The position numbers and the translations under genes are program-made. From Gemmataceae bacterium (GTDB taxonomy: Bacteria; Planctomycetota; Planctomycetia; Gemmatales; Gemmataceae): a stretch of DNA of 64,000 nt. Of this stretch, positions 1 to 8,627 are shown piece by piece. Within the stretch, counting starts at the first letter, position 1; every line of letters starts with the position of its first letter. Location: assembly GCA_028288765.1 (NCBI GenBank), contig JAQGHQ010000414.1:1-64000 (forward strand), in the 5' to 3' direction. The notes beneath the pieces are model-generated. The model saw only the letters and a program-made list of their open reading frames with translations. It did no database searches and was not told the DNA's origin.

Positions 1-724
1 AGAACCCCCCGGCCAGGCCCGCGACTGTCCTGCCCCCGCGGCCCGACACCCCGGTCGCGATGGCCGATCGAACAAGCTCGGGTGGGGCTGCGGTCGCCGC
101 GGCTGCCAAATCGGCCACGGCGACCGCGGTGGTGAAGGTCACTCCTCGCTTCGCCAGCCTGTCGCGGAGCCGGAGGCGAGATCGGGCCAGCCGGGCGGAC
201 AGGGTGCCCGGGTTCACCCCGAGTTGAGCCGCCGCCGCGGTCCGCGACTTTCCTTCCAGAACGCACAGCAGGAACGGGAGTCGATACACCTCGGGCAGCC
301 GGCCAATCTCGTCATCGAGGATGACCTGAAGTTCGCGGAGGGCTGCTTCGGTGGCGGGGTCCGGGGGCGGCACCGGGCCCGACCCCGGCGAACGGGCAGC
401 CCGGGCCGCGGCGCGAGCCCGCGCCTTCTGGGCGACCCGGCGGGCGACCCCGAACAGGAACCCGGCGGCCGTGCCAGACTGACGGGGTTTCCTGGGGTTG
501 CGGGCGAGGACGAGGAACGTCGCCTGGAAGGCGTCCTCGGCGTCCTGGGCGTGCCCGAGCATGCGGCGACAGACACGCCACACGAGCCCGGCGTGCCGGC
601 GGACGAGAGCCTCGAACGCGGCCTCGTCGCGGCCGTCGGCGAACCGCCGGAGCAGCTCGGCATCGGGGACGTCGTCCGGATTGGGAGCGTGGACGGCGGC
701 CAGGATGGCACGGGTGGCAGACAT
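1..724 (-). CDS. ECF-type RNA polymerase sigma factor, cut by the left window edge
   Basis: The frame stays open from an ATG at 724 to the window edge, at least 241 residues. Residues about 35-85 look like sigma region 2, with the stretch DAEDAFQATFLVLARNP. Residues about 130-192 look like sigma region 4, with GRLPEVYRLPFLLCVLEGKS followed by a helix-turn-helix (AAAQLGVNPGTLSARLARSR). A proline-rich linker separates them. Alternative sigma factors of this kind direct RNA polymerase to stress or envelope promoters. After residue 195 the protein continues with an Ala/Val-rich stretch (VAVADLAAAATAAPP). A plain ECF factor ends near 190 residues, so this is one of the long planctomycete forms with a C-terminal extension, whose nature cannot be seen here. 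No anti-sigma gene is visible on the upstream side. Confidence 0.9.
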   Translation of the reverse strand, partial: MSATRAILAAVHAPNPDDVPDAELLRRFADGRDEAAFEALVRRHAGLVWRVCRRMLGHAQDAEDAFQATFLVLARNPRKPRQSGTAAGFLFGVARRVAQKARARAAARAARSPGSGPVPPPDPATEAALRELQVILDDEIGRLPEVYRLPFLLCVLEGKSRTAAAAQLGVNPGTLSARLARSRLRLRDRLAKRGVTFTTAVAVADLAAAATAAPPELVRSAIATGVSGRGGRTVAGLAGGF

Positions 725-1269
725 GCCGACCTCCTCGGTGGTATTCTCCGACAAGTAGATGCCACCAGGGGGCAAGAAAAGTTCCGCCGAGTCCGAAGCC
801 ACAGTTACGGACCGTCGAAATAAAATACACCTGACAAACTTAGACAAGACTAGACAAGATCAAAATCGATTAGATCTGGGCATAACCGGTCGGGATCGGT
901 CGGGTGGGTATCGTCGCTTCAACGCGATACCATCAGAGGGACGAGCGAGACTCGCTATCTATACAAATGTATAGTTAACGAGTTAACGAGAGTTAATCAC
1001 CGCCGGGTTGAGTCGCCCAAGGGGATGCGCGCCGCTCGGAAACCAGAAAATCTTAACCAATCTTAACTATTTGCCTTGGTCATCTTGCCGGAAGGTATGT
1101 ATGGATCGGGGGTTCCGGAAGCTGCTTTTGGAGATGCGTAACTGGTCTCAGTCGGGTGGGATCGCCGTCCGGTAGGGGTGACGATCGCGCCACTCGTCCG
1201 AGCCCGATTGGTTCCCCCTCCACAGATTTTTCTGAATCGTGTTCTCTCTGCGTTCATCGTGCGGCTGTT
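725..1269. other. AT-richer intergenic region with TTAAC boxes
   Basis: I see no convincing gene here. The stretch has a much lower GC content than its surroundings. At about 965-1000 it carries TATAC-AAAT-GTATA, then two GTTAACGA repeats and a GAGTTAATC. At 1046-1068 there are two further TTAAC boxes (AATCTTAACCAATCTTAACT). It lies between the start of the sigma gene and the end of the PHP gene, so it could hold the sigma promoter and an operator. That role is inference. Confidence 0.4.
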
Positions 1270-1270
1270 T
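1235..1270. repeat. Partial copy of the AT-rich hairpin family
   Basis: This stretch matches the right arm of the long hairpin at 35400-35492, including a shared GCGTTCATCGTGCGGCTG. The left arm is absent. As at 35 kb, it runs directly into the stop codon of a minus-strand gene (TGA read at 1270-1272). Confidence 0.55.
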
Positions 1271-1890
1271 CATCTTGCGGAGGAGTTCACCCGGGCGGTG
1301 CCCTTCTTCCCCCGGATCGCGGCAACGAGGTCGGCGAGGGTGCGGATCTCGGCGTCGAACTCGGTGCAGCAGCACCCGACCGTCTCCGGTGCGTGCGAGT
1401 CGCTGTTCCCGAGCTGGGCGAAGTGCGGGTACTTCGTCAACAGAGCGGCCGCGCGGGCCCGTAACTCCGGCTCCATGTTGTTCGACATCACCTCGATCCC
1501 GTCCAGCTCCGCCCCCGGAGCCCGGATCAGCTGTTCGAAGGGCTGATTCCACCGGTTAGGGTGGGCGGCGACCGCCACCCCGCCCTGCCGGCGAACCTCC
1601 CGGCACAGCTCCGGCCACGCGATCCCTTTTGGCAGAGGGTTCGGGTCCGTCACCCCATATACCAGCACGTCCCCGCCGCGGCCGGTGACCTCCATCCCGG
1701 CCAGGACGATGAGATCCGGGGCGGCGGCCCGTAACTCGGCTAGCTCGTCCTCCGGCCAGAGGCAGTCGTGCTCGGTGAGCACGACCCCGTCGAGCCCGGC
1801 CGCCCGGGCGGAACGGAGCAGGTCGAACGGGTCGGTCACCGAATCGGGGGAGTAGCGGGACGTGTGCAGGTGCAGGTCGAACTTCATCAT
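1270..1890 (-). CDS. PHP-domain metal-dependent phosphoesterase
   Basis: The 206-residue protein has the full metal-ligand set of the PHP (polymerase and histidinol phosphatase) fold: H7 and H9 in FDLHLHT, E40-H41-D42 in TEHD, E67 in AGMEV, H110 in AHPN, and D164/H166 in GNSDSH. Family members hydrolyse phosphoesters, for example in nucleotides or histidinol phosphate, with a di- or trinuclear metal centre. The substrate here is unknown. Residues 173-175 are three consecutive cysteines right after the last ligand, which is unusual. The start has two adjacent ATG codons. The protein has no signal peptide and is probably cytoplasmic. The next gene upstream is divergent. Confidence 0.9.
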   Translation of the reverse strand: MMKFDLHLHTSRYSPDSVTDPFDLLRSARAAGLDGVVLTEHDCLWPEDELAELRAAAPDLIVLAGMEVTGRGGDVLVYGVTDPNPLPKGIAWPELCREVRRQGGVAVAAHPNRWNQPFEQLIRAPGAELDGIEVMSNNMEPELRARAAALLTKYPHFAQLGNSDSHAPETVGCCCTEFDAEIRTLADLVAAIRGKKGTARVNSSAR

Positions 1891-2023
1891 GCGGTAGCCC
1901 GGGAACGGGAACGGCCCCGGGTCCGACCGGGGCGTATAGCAATTCTAGAAGATCCGCCCCCCGCACGACCGTTACCACCCGCATACCGGAACCGGTCCGC
2001 CCCGGCCGTCGTAGGTTCCCCAC

Positions 2024-2051
2024 TTGTGTACGGCCGGACAAGGTTTACAAT
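2024..2051 (+). promoter_or_regulatory. Candidate sigma-70-like promoter
   Basis: TTGTGT at 2024-2029 and TACAAT at 2046-2051 are separated by 16 bp. The pair lies about 75 bp before the ATG at 2125, in a locally AT-rich island. The -10 matches the consensus in five of six positions; the -35 is weak. Confidence 0.35.
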
Positions 2052-2124
2052 TTCTAATACGCGACCCGGGGCGTCTTCGGCCCCCCCACGTCCGCCCGGA
2101 CCGGCCGCCACCACGAGGCCACAC

Positions 2125-3849
2125 ATGGCAGCGCAGTACCTCACGCTCGAAGAGGCCGCTAACCGGCTCGGTATTCCGACGGACGAACTCAAGCGGCGGC
2201 TGAAGACCGAGTGGACGCACGTCGTCCCGATGCGGGACGGCCCCACCCTCCGGTTCCGTTCGAACCAGATCGATGAACTCGCCCGCCAGCTCGGGGCCGC
2301 GAGCGACCCCGACCTCCCCCTCGCCGCCCTTGAGGAAGAGCCCGCCGAGCCCATGTCGGACGACTTCAAGATCGCCGCCCCCCCGACCAAAGGCGCGAAG
2401 CCGGCTGACGAGCCGCTCCTGTTCGACAGCTCCGACGACGACATCTTCTCTCTCTCCGCCGACGAACCCAAGCCGACCGCACCCAAACCGACCACGCCCA
2501 AACCAGCCGCCCCCAAGAAGGACGACGGGTCGAGCGACAGCGACGTCCGGCTGGAAGCCGCCAAACCGTCGTCGGGCAAGGGGAAGGGCAAGGGGGGCGG
2601 GGAGGAAACCGTCCCGACCGAGGAGATCGCCCTCGACCTGAGCGGCGGGCCGAGCAGCGCGGTCATCAAGGGCGGGAGTTCGGCGAAGCTCTCCGCCCCG
2701 AAATCGCCCCCCAGCCCGAAGTCGTCCACCAAGCTCTCGGCCGGGACCGACTCGGGCAAGGGCCTGTCGAACCCCGGGACCGGGGACAGCAGCGAGTTCG
2801 AGCTGAGCCTGGACGCCGACAGCGACGACTTCGAGCTCCAGCTGAACACCGACTCCAGCGACGAGGTGGACCTGGGCAGTTCCCCCGTGGAGGAAGCGGG
2901 CAACAAGGCCGGGAAGAGCGGGATCAACCTCCGCGACCCGGCCGACAGCGGGGTCTCGCTGGAGAAGGGGAAGAAGGGCGACTCCGCCCGGACCCTCGCG
3001 AAGAAGAGCGACTCCTCGGGGAAGAACATCGCGAAGAAGGCGGACTCGGGGAAGAATGTCGCGAAGAAGGCCGAGACCGACAGCGACTCGGACGTCGACT
3101 TCGAGCTGTCGTTGGAGCCGGAGGGCGGGGCCGGGGCGTCGGCCGCGAAGCTCGGCGGCCCGAGGTCCGGCGGCAAGGTCCCGGCGACCTCCGACTCGGA
3201 CAGCGAGTTCGAACTGACCCTGGACGACTCGGGCGAGGGGTCGAGCCTCGAGGCGGCCGCGCTGGAAGGCGAGGAGAGCAAGGGGGATATCTTCGAGACC
3301 GACTTCGAGATCCCGCCGATGACGGACGAGTCGGGGTCCGAGGCGGTCGCACTCGAGTCCGACACCGACCTGGAGGCGGACGGGTCGGGTGAGATGGCGC
3401 TCGACGAGGGCGACGTGGTCGCCGAGGAGGAGACGGGGAGTCAGGTCGTGGTCCTGGAGGACGAGCCGGACGCGGCCCCGGCGACCCCGCGGAGCCGCAG
3501 GAAGCCGGCCAAGGCGGAGGACGCCGAGGACGTGGACCTGGCGGACATCGGGGCGGAAGAGGAGGCGGGGGAGTCGGCCAGCGCGGCCCTCCGCGGGGTG
3601 AAGGCCCGCCACCGGGAGGAGGACGAGGAGGAAGCGGAGACCGTCCCGTCCGCGCGTGCCGCGCCGGCCCCCTGGGGTCCGCTCCCGGCCCTGATCCTGT
3701 TCCCCGCGTTCGTGCTGGTCATCATCGGCGGGCTGATGGGCTACGAGCTGTTGCACACGATGATGGGCTATCAGCAGCCCCGCAAGCCTGCCGCCCCGAT
3801 CGTCCGCGGCATGGCCAAGAGCCTGGATATGGAGCTCAAGGACCAGTAA
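2125..3849 (+). CDS. HTH-domain protein with acidic Ser-rich region and C-terminal membrane helix
   Basis: The 574-residue protein starts with an excisionase/MerR-like helix-turn-helix of about 60 residues (YLTLEEAANRLGIPTDELKR). A very long low-complexity acidic region follows (about 65-515), rich in Ser, Asp, Lys and Pro. It contains recurring short motifs of the form DSDxEFELxL, at least four times. A single hydrophobic helix at about 520-541 (LPALILFPAFVLVIIGGLMG) and a short basic tail complete the protein. I infer a membrane-anchored protein with a cytoplasmic N-terminal binding domain on a disordered arm. Similar architectures recur in Gemmataceae, but I know of no assigned function. 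The ATG at 2125 was chosen because the HTH begins there; the open frame upstream is not domain-like. A strong terminator follows. Confidence 0.85.
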   Translation: MAAQYLTLEEAANRLGIPTDELKRRLKTEWTHVVPMRDGPTLRFRSNQIDELARQLGAASDPDLPLAALEEEPAEPMSDDFKIAAPPTKGAKPADEPLLFDSSDDDIFSLSADEPKPTAPKPTTPKPAAPKKDDGSSDSDVRLEAAKPSSGKGKGKGGGEETVPTEEIALDLSGGPSSAVIKGGSSAKLSAPKSPPSPKSSTKLSAGTDSGKGLSNPGTGDSSEFELSLDADSDDFELQLNTDSSDEVDLGSSPVEEAGNKAGKSGINLRDPADSGVSLEKGKKGDSARTLAKKSDSSGKNIAKKADSGKNVAKKAETDSDSDVDFELSLEPEGGAGASAAKLGGPRSGGKVPATSDSDSEFELTLDDSGEGSSLEAAALEGEESKGDIFETDFEIPPMTDESGSEAVALESDTDLEADGSGEMALDEGDVVAEEETGSQVVVLEDEPDAAPATPRSRRKPAKAEDAEDVDLADIGAEEEAGESASAALRGVKARHREEDEEEAETVPSARAAPAPWGPLPALILFPAFVLVIIGGLMGYELLHTMMGYQQPRKPAAPIVRGMAKSLDMELKDQ

Positions 3850-3870
3850 GTCGTCCTGCCGGCGAATGTG

Positions 3871-3898
3871 GCCCCGGCCCGCGGGCCGGGGCGTTTTT
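3871..3898 (+). terminator. Rho-independent terminator
   Basis: A perfect 10-bp GC stem (GCCCCGGCCC / GGGCCGGGGC) is followed by GTTTTT, 22 bp after the stop codon of the preceding gene. Confidence 0.85.
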
Positions 3899-4210
3899 GT
3901 CTTGTGCGGAACCGTCGGGTCGGGCGGATCGGGCCCTCAGCCCGAAGGTTGAAAGCCCTCGGCAACGCCCCGGCTCCGGGGGCAAGGTCCTTTACGCTTC
4001 GCTCAGGAGTATGGGTCCCTCACCCCGCGGGCACCGGTTTCGAGAGGTCGGGGACGAAGGAATACCGCGCTCGCGGAGCAAGCAGACCACTCTGAAAGAC
4101 CTGGGCCAATTGACCCGCACGGAACGCCCGCCGCGGGTTCGGTCGGCAGTCCCAATCCGTGGTATGATTCTCGGTCGTGTGGTCTGGTCCTGTCCGTCCC
4201 GGGCGTCTCG
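3899..4210. other. Intergenic region, possible extended -10 promoter
   Basis: No supported gene. An extended -10-like sequence TGGTATGAT lies at 4160-4168, about 43 bp before the ATG of the TPR gene. No good -35 accompanies it. Confidence 0.3.
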
Positions 4211-5320
4211 ATGAAACGCGCGTGGTGGCTGCTTCCGGCGGTCCCAGTCGCCGGGCTCGTGGTGCTCGAAGTGGCCGGGGACTGGTTGTTCGGCGTCCGC
4301 GAGGCCCGCCCGACCCCGCCGGGCGACATCCCGCCGGCCGAGGCCCGCGCCCACGTCCGGGAATCGTTCGGAAGCTGGTCCGGGCCGGATCACCACCCGG
4401 CCAGGCCCGATCTGACCGGCTTCCTCGGGGCAATCGGAACCGCGGGCCGGGCCGGGCGAGCGTCGGACGCGGCCGGGAGCTTCGACTGCGACCGGCTGTA
4501 CGCCGAGATCACCCGGTCCGACCTGTTTACCCGGTCCGGCCTCCCCCTCGACCCGTCGGGCGGGCCGCGCCTCCTCCGAACCGGGCTGTGGGACGCCGTA
4601 CACGAAGGCGGGCCGGGCCTCGACTGGGACCGGGTCGAGATCCGCAAGGTGGCGCAGCTGCCGGGCGGGGATGAGTTGCTGGTGTACGCCAAACATTCGG
4701 CCGGTCACCGGTCGGCCCCGTATCGCTGGTGGCTGATCCGGTCGCCGGCCGGGTGGAAGGTGTATGACGTGGAGGACGTGCGGATCGGGCTCCGCCTGAG
4801 TCGACAGGCGGCGGGGCTGTTCGCCCGGGGTGGCGCGAACCCGCCCGAGCTGCTCGCCGGGCTCAAGGCCCTGCGCGCGGCGTCGGATCTGTTGGACGGG
4901 GGGAAGGCGGACGCGGCGGACGCGGCCCTGGTTCCGGCGCGGGTGGCGATGCTGCCGCGGGACCAGTTCGTCCTGAGGTGCGTGCTGGAAGGGGCGGTCG
5001 CGGCGATGCGAGGGCGGCCGACGGAAGCGCTGGAGTGGGCGGCCCGGGCCGATGCCATCACGCCGGCACTGCCGGCGGTCGACTACCTTCGGGCGTCCGC
5101 GTACGCGGCGGCCGGGAACTGGGCGGACGCGGCGGAGCACGCCCGAAGGTATGTAGATCAGCTCGGCCCGGACGCGGCCGCGTGCCGCATCCTGGGGAGG
5201 GCCCTCCGTGAGACGGGCCGGCCGGCAGAGGCCGCCGCCGCGTTCGAACAGGGCCTCCGCGACGACCCGACCCGGGAAGACCTGAGGGCCGCGCTTGCCG
5301 AACTCCGGAGGATGCGGTGA
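4211..5320 (+). CDS. Membrane-anchored TPR protein
   Basis: The 369-residue protein begins with a basic residue pair and a hydrophobic helix (WWLLPAVPVAGLVVLEVAG), which suggests a single N-terminal membrane anchor or uncleaved signal. The middle part (about 40-200) resembles no domain I can name. From about residue 215 to the end, helical repeats rich in Ala and with TPR-like spacing appear (ALEWAARADAITPALPAVDY, then AAGNWADAAEHARRYVDQL, then RALRETGRPAEAAAAFEQGL). TPR domains mediate protein-protein contacts. The gene converges with cobL, 18 bp away. Its function is unknown. Confidence 0.85.
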   Translation: MKRAWWLLPAVPVAGLVVLEVAGDWLFGVREARPTPPGDIPPAEARAHVRESFGSWSGPDHHPARPDLTGFLGAIGTAGRAGRASDAAGSFDCDRLYAEITRSDLFTRSGLPLDPSGGPRLLRTGLWDAVHEGGPGLDWDRVEIRKVAQLPGGDELLVYAKHSAGHRSAPYRWWLIRSPAGWKVYDVEDVRIGLRLSRQAAGLFARGGANPPELLAGLKALRAASDLLDGGKADAADAALVPARVAMLPRDQFVLRCVLEGAVAAMRGRPTEALEWAARADAITPALPAVDYLRASAYAAAGNWADAAEHARRYVDQLGPDAAACRILGRALRETGRPAEAAAAFEQGLRDDPTREDLRAALAELRRMR

Positions 5321-5338
5321 AACCGGCTGTCGGCGGGC

Positions 5339-6607
5339 TCACACCACCCAGTCCGGGGCGGGCTTCTGGACCCGGAGCAGGAACGTCGGGTTCACCGCCT
5401 CGAACCGCAGTGCTTCCAGCTGTTCCACCCCGCGGGACAGGTTCATCAACAGCACTTCCACCCCGCCGGCCAGCCGCTTGAGGACGGCGTAGGTCGCCGT
5501 CAACATCTCCACCGTACCCACGTTCGTGACCAGCCGCCCGCCCGGCCGCAGGGCCGCGAAGCACGCCTCCAGCAGCCGGGCCACCTCGCCCCCGTTCCCG
5601 CCCACGAACACCGCGTCCGGGGGCGGCAACCCGGCAAACACCTCCGGGGCCGTCCCGGAGACCGGTTTCACGTTCATCACCCCGAACGTCTCCGCGTTCG
5701 CCACGATCAGGTGGTAATCCGCCGGGTCCTGCTCGATGGCGTACGCCGGCCCCGGGGCGACCAGCCCGGCCGCCTCGATCGCCACGCTCCCGCTCCCGGC
5801 CCCGACATCCCAGAACACGCCCCCGGGGTGTAGGTCGAGCTGGCTCAGGGCCACCGACCGGACCTCGGCCTGGGTGATGAGCCCGGTCTTCGGCCGGGTC
5901 TGGGCGAACACCTCGTCCGGGTTCCCGAACCGCCGCAGCCGGGCCGCCCGGGGCCGGTCCGGGCGGTTCGGCTTCCGCTTCAGGATCAGGATGTTCAGCG
6001 GGTCGAACCGCATGTCCCGGATGTCCGACAGATCGCCCCGGGTGATCCGCTCGTCCTTCCCGCCGAGGTTTTCGCACACGTGTGCGGTGAAGTAGTCGAT
6101 CCCCCGGCCAAGCAGCTCCGCCGCCACCCGCCCCGGGTGGTATCGTTCGCTTGTGAAGAGCCCGACGGTCTCGGCGATCCGGATCTTGTCGATCGCGTCG
6201 TCCAGCGACCGGGTCGACAGGTCGGTCAGGTACGCATCCTCCCACGACTCCTTGATCCGGGCGAACGCCAGCTGCATCGAGGAGACGTGCGGCATCACCT
6301 CGAAGTTCTCGGCCCCGACCTTCTCGCACAGGTAGCGCGCGGTGCCGTAGAAGAGAGGGTCCCCGGTGGCGACGATCGCCAGCCGCTTCCGCCCCAGGTT
6401 CGCCCGCAGCTTCGAGACCGCTTCGGGCAGGTCGGCCCCGATCCCGACCCGTTCGGCGGTCAACTCGGGCAGCAGCCGCAAAACCGCGTCCGACCCGAAT
6501 ACCATCTCGGCGGCGGTAAGCAGCTCGCGGGACCGGGCGGTCAGCCCGGCGAGGCCGTCCGGGCCGATGCCGATGACCGGGATCTTACCGGGCGGGTGAG
6601 AGGTCAT
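5339..6607 (-). CDS. cobL: Precorrin-6Y C5,15-methyltransferase (decarboxylating), CbiE-CbiT fusion
   Basis: The 422-residue protein is a fusion of two cobalamin enzymes. The N-terminal half (about 10-210) is a tetrapyrrole methylase, with VIGIGPDGLAG near the start and ATGDPLFYG at 80-88. The C-terminal half (about 235-420) is a class I SAM methyltransferase of the CbiT type, with the SAM loop DVGAGSGSVAIEA at 267-279. Together they methylate C5 and C15 and decarboxylate the C12 acetate side chain of the corrin ring. The length matches fused CobL. No other cobalamin gene is adjacent in the window, although a Ni/Co transporter lies at 16.4 kb. The ATG at 6607 gives the expected N-terminus. 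Confidence 0.95.
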   Translation of the reverse strand: MTSHPPGKIPVIGIGPDGLAGLTARSRELLTAAEMVFGSDAVLRLLPELTAERVGIGADLPEAVSKLRANLGRKRLAIVATGDPLFYGTARYLCEKVGAENFEVMPHVSSMQLAFARIKESWEDAYLTDLSTRSLDDAIDKIRIAETVGLFTSERYHPGRVAAELLGRGIDYFTAHVCENLGGKDERITRGDLSDIRDMRFDPLNILILKRKPNRPDRPRAARLRRFGNPDEVFAQTRPKTGLITQAEVRSVALSQLDLHPGGVFWDVGAGSGSVAIEAAGLVAPGPAYAIEQDPADYHLIVANAETFGVMNVKPVSGTAPEVFAGLPPPDAVFVGGNGGEVARLLEACFAALRPGGRLVTNVGTVEMLTATYAVLKRLAGGVEVLLMNLSRGVEQLEALRFEAVNPTFLLRVQKPAPDWVV

Positions 6608-6900
6608 TGCTTTTCTCCGTCCTTTGTCCAGTGCCCTTCATCATTAGGCCCGCCCAGGGCTTCCGCCCAGGGCTTCGAACGAATGCCCCCCGGGAGCGGC
6701 GCGTTCGGAAGCCGTGGAGCAACGGCCGCTCGTAGTCCTGCGTGGGTTTGTGGACACAGAGCGAATGGGAAATTCGGGTGCTGACTTGCTTGCGTTGAGC
6801 GGGGGTGGCCAGGTGGGTCAACCACTCGGACAAGGACCATTATTCCTTGGACCCGTCGGTGGTCCGACCGCCGGAGTGAGATACCGCCGGAGTGCGGCAG
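6608..6900. other. Intergenic region without supported gene
   Basis: Short overlapping frames occur on both strands but none has a recognisable domain. A 13-bp direct repeat (CGCCCAGGGCTTC) lies at about 6651-6678. Confidence 0.4.
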
Positions 6901-7302
6901 TTATTGAGCGAGCAGGGTCAAGGCTCGGGGGTGACCAGATCGCGGCCCCAGTTCCTCAATAAGCTGGTCGAGTTCTCGGTCCGAACGGCGTTGATCCTGG
7001 AGTTGGCGAAGTTCTCGCCGTGCCACAACAAGTGAAATCAGGTCGATCAGTGCCGAGGGTGCAGGAGAATCACCGGGACGAGACCCTTCCGGACACCATC
7101 CCAACAACCCTGGCCTGGCTCGGGGAAATGACCTGGTGACGGGGGCCACCCGATCGTTCATTTCCTGGACCACATCTAGGAGAACGGGGACCGGCTGACG
7201 AAGCCCACCTTCCGACCGATTGCGAATCGCCCGGAAACGCTCCCGAAAAGGAGCCACGTGGTTCACCCCGCCGGTCACGATCCCCGTTCGCCGAAAACCC
7301 AC
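6901..7302 (-). CDS. Small hypothetical protein
   Basis: A GTG-started frame of 133 residues begins 5 bp after the stop codon of the preceding minus-strand gene. The C-terminal part has alternating hydrophobic and charged helices (SALIDLISLVVARRELRQLQ, then DRELDQLIEELG), which reads like a real protein rather than a shadow frame. No family is recognised. The first 10-15 residues are uncertain: a second GTG a few codons in (VNHVAPFRERF) is equally possible. Third-position GC is lower than in the neighbours, so either recent arrival or a spurious frame remains possible. Confidence 0.4.
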   Translation of the reverse strand: MGFRRTGIVTGGVNHVAPFRERFRAIRNRSEGGLRQPVPVLLDVVQEMNDRVAPVTRSFPRARPGLLGWCPEGSRPGDSPAPSALIDLISLVVARRELRQLQDQRRSDRELDQLIEELGPRSGHPRALTLLAQ

Positions 7303-7307
7303 CCCAC

Positions 7308-8297
7308 TTACCGGCTCACGACCTTGTAGTCGTAAGTGTCCCGGTCGCCGAGGCTGACCTGCTTGTGGTACACCGCCCGGCCGTCGGCCCCGCCGAGGTA
7401 GACGTACCAGTTCCCGGCCGGCAGACGGATGTCGAACTCACCGTACTGGTTCGCCGAGACGTACTCCCGTTGGTCCTTGTTGGCCGCGTTCACGAACACC
7501 AGCTTCGCCCCGCCCCGCGGGCTCATCTGGTCCGGCATCACCACTTCCCCGCGGACCGTGACCACGGTGGACCGGGAGGTGGTCTTGTCCGGCCGAATCT
7601 TCGGGGTTCCATTCGGGTTGGCTCGCGGGAAGGACGTTCCCGGGGTGGCCGGGAGTGTCTGGGCCGGGATCATGTCCGACGCCGACCCCGGGGGCATCAC
7701 ACCCGGCGGCTGTTCGCGGATTTGTTCGACCGACGGGGTGGCCGGCGGGATGATCGGCGAAGCCACGGGCCCGCCCACCGGCGGACAAACCGGCTCCGGC
7801 GGGTAGTAGTAGGTGACCACCGGCTGGCGGACAGTGACCGGCCGGAGGCTGGTCACCGGGACCATCGCGCACCGCTCGACGTAACTGGTCACCGAGTTGC
7901 ACTTCGCCCGCATCCGGTACGAGGTGGTCGGGGTGCAAACCCGCTGCGGGCACCCGGTGCAGGGGTCGTAGTAGGTGGTGTACCGGTACTCGGTCACCGG
8001 CTCGTAGTAGTAGCTCGTGTAGTTCCGGGTGACCGGCTCGTAGAAGCTCTTACGGACGTATTCGGTCACCGGTTGGTAGTAGCACCGCTGGACGTAGCTG
8101 ACCCGCACCTCCGGCTGGGGGCAGGGTTGGGGGCACGCCGCCGGGGGCGGGGCGTAGTAGCTGGTCTGGGGCCTGTTGCAGTCGTTGCAGCACACCTGGA
8201 ACACATTGTTCCAGGCTGCCGAGGCACTGCCGGCCGAGCCCAGTACCCCGCACGCGGCAAGCACCAGTGCGGCGGACAGTCGCGGAAGGAATCTCAT
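7308..8297 (-). CDS. Secreted Tyr/Cys-rich YTV-like envelope protein
   Basis: The 329-residue protein begins with a signal peptide (MRFLPRLSAALVLAACGVLG, cleavage near ASA-A). Residues about 30-160 are full of Tyr, Cys, Thr and Val, with repeats such as YYQPVTEYVRKSFYEPVTR and YYYEPVTEYRYTTYYDPC. Similar YTV-type cysteine-rich proteins are known from planctomycete cell walls. After a Pro-rich linker, the C-terminal about 85 residues form a transthyretin-like/carboxypeptidase-regulatory beta domain (VRGEVVMPDQ, then YGEFDIRLPAGNWYVYLGG). I infer an exported, disulfide-linked envelope component. The ATG at 8297 was chosen over the upstream in-frame ATG because the signal peptide starts there. 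Confidence 0.85.
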   Translation of the reverse strand: MRFLPRLSAALVLAACGVLGSAGSASAAWNNVFQVCCNDCNRPQTSYYAPPPAACPQPCPQPEVRVSYVQRCYYQPVTEYVRKSFYEPVTRNYTSYYYEPVTEYRYTTYYDPCTGCPQRVCTPTTSYRMRAKCNSVTSYVERCAMVPVTSLRPVTVRQPVVTYYYPPEPVCPPVGGPVASPIIPPATPSVEQIREQPPGVMPPGSASDMIPAQTLPATPGTSFPRANPNGTPKIRPDKTTSRSTVVTVRGEVVMPDQMSPRGGAKLVFVNAANKDQREYVSANQYGEFDIRLPAGNWYVYLGGADGRAVYHKQVSLGDRDTYDYKVVSR

Positions 8298-8593
8298 GGT
8301 GGTCGGTCTCCCGGGGTGGGGTTTCCATTCCCGGCCGTCCGGCCGGGTCCGTTCGGTTCGCGTCTCCCTGGCGTGGCAACACCCGGTCCGAACGTCATCA
8401 GCCTTAACCCTAATCCGCTCTGCCGGGGTCACAATCAGATTCTGGGGATGTCGTAACCCAAACCTGCTGCCGGCACCGTTACAGCCCGCAAGGTTTGCAC
8501 ATCTAGCACGGACTCGCCAGATTTCGCGTAAATGGGAAAAAGGGGTAGACCGGGAAGTTGAAATGTAAAAAGGAAAGCCCGGCGAGATGGGAT
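8298..8593. other. Upstream region of the envelope gene
   Basis: I see no gene. It must carry the promoter of the minus-strand envelope gene, but no clear -35/-10 pair could be picked out. Confidence 0.3.
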
Positions 8594-8618
8594 ACGCCCC
8601 GGGGCAACCCCGGGGCGT
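8594..8618 (-). terminator. Hairpin downstream of tpx
   Basis: A perfect 11-bp stem (ACGCCCCGGGG / CCCCGGGGCGT) with a 3-nt loop lies 10 bp after the tpx stop. There is no immediate T-run, although a T-rich stretch follows about 20 bp later in the direction of transcription. Confidence 0.6.
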
Positions 8619-8627
8619 CGGATAACC

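Noticed and set aside
1887-3756. Very long open frames on the minus strand opposite the HTH membrane protein
   Set aside because: They are shadows: their composition is Ser/Arg/Pro-rich without domains, while the plus frame has an HTH, a membrane helix and a terminator.
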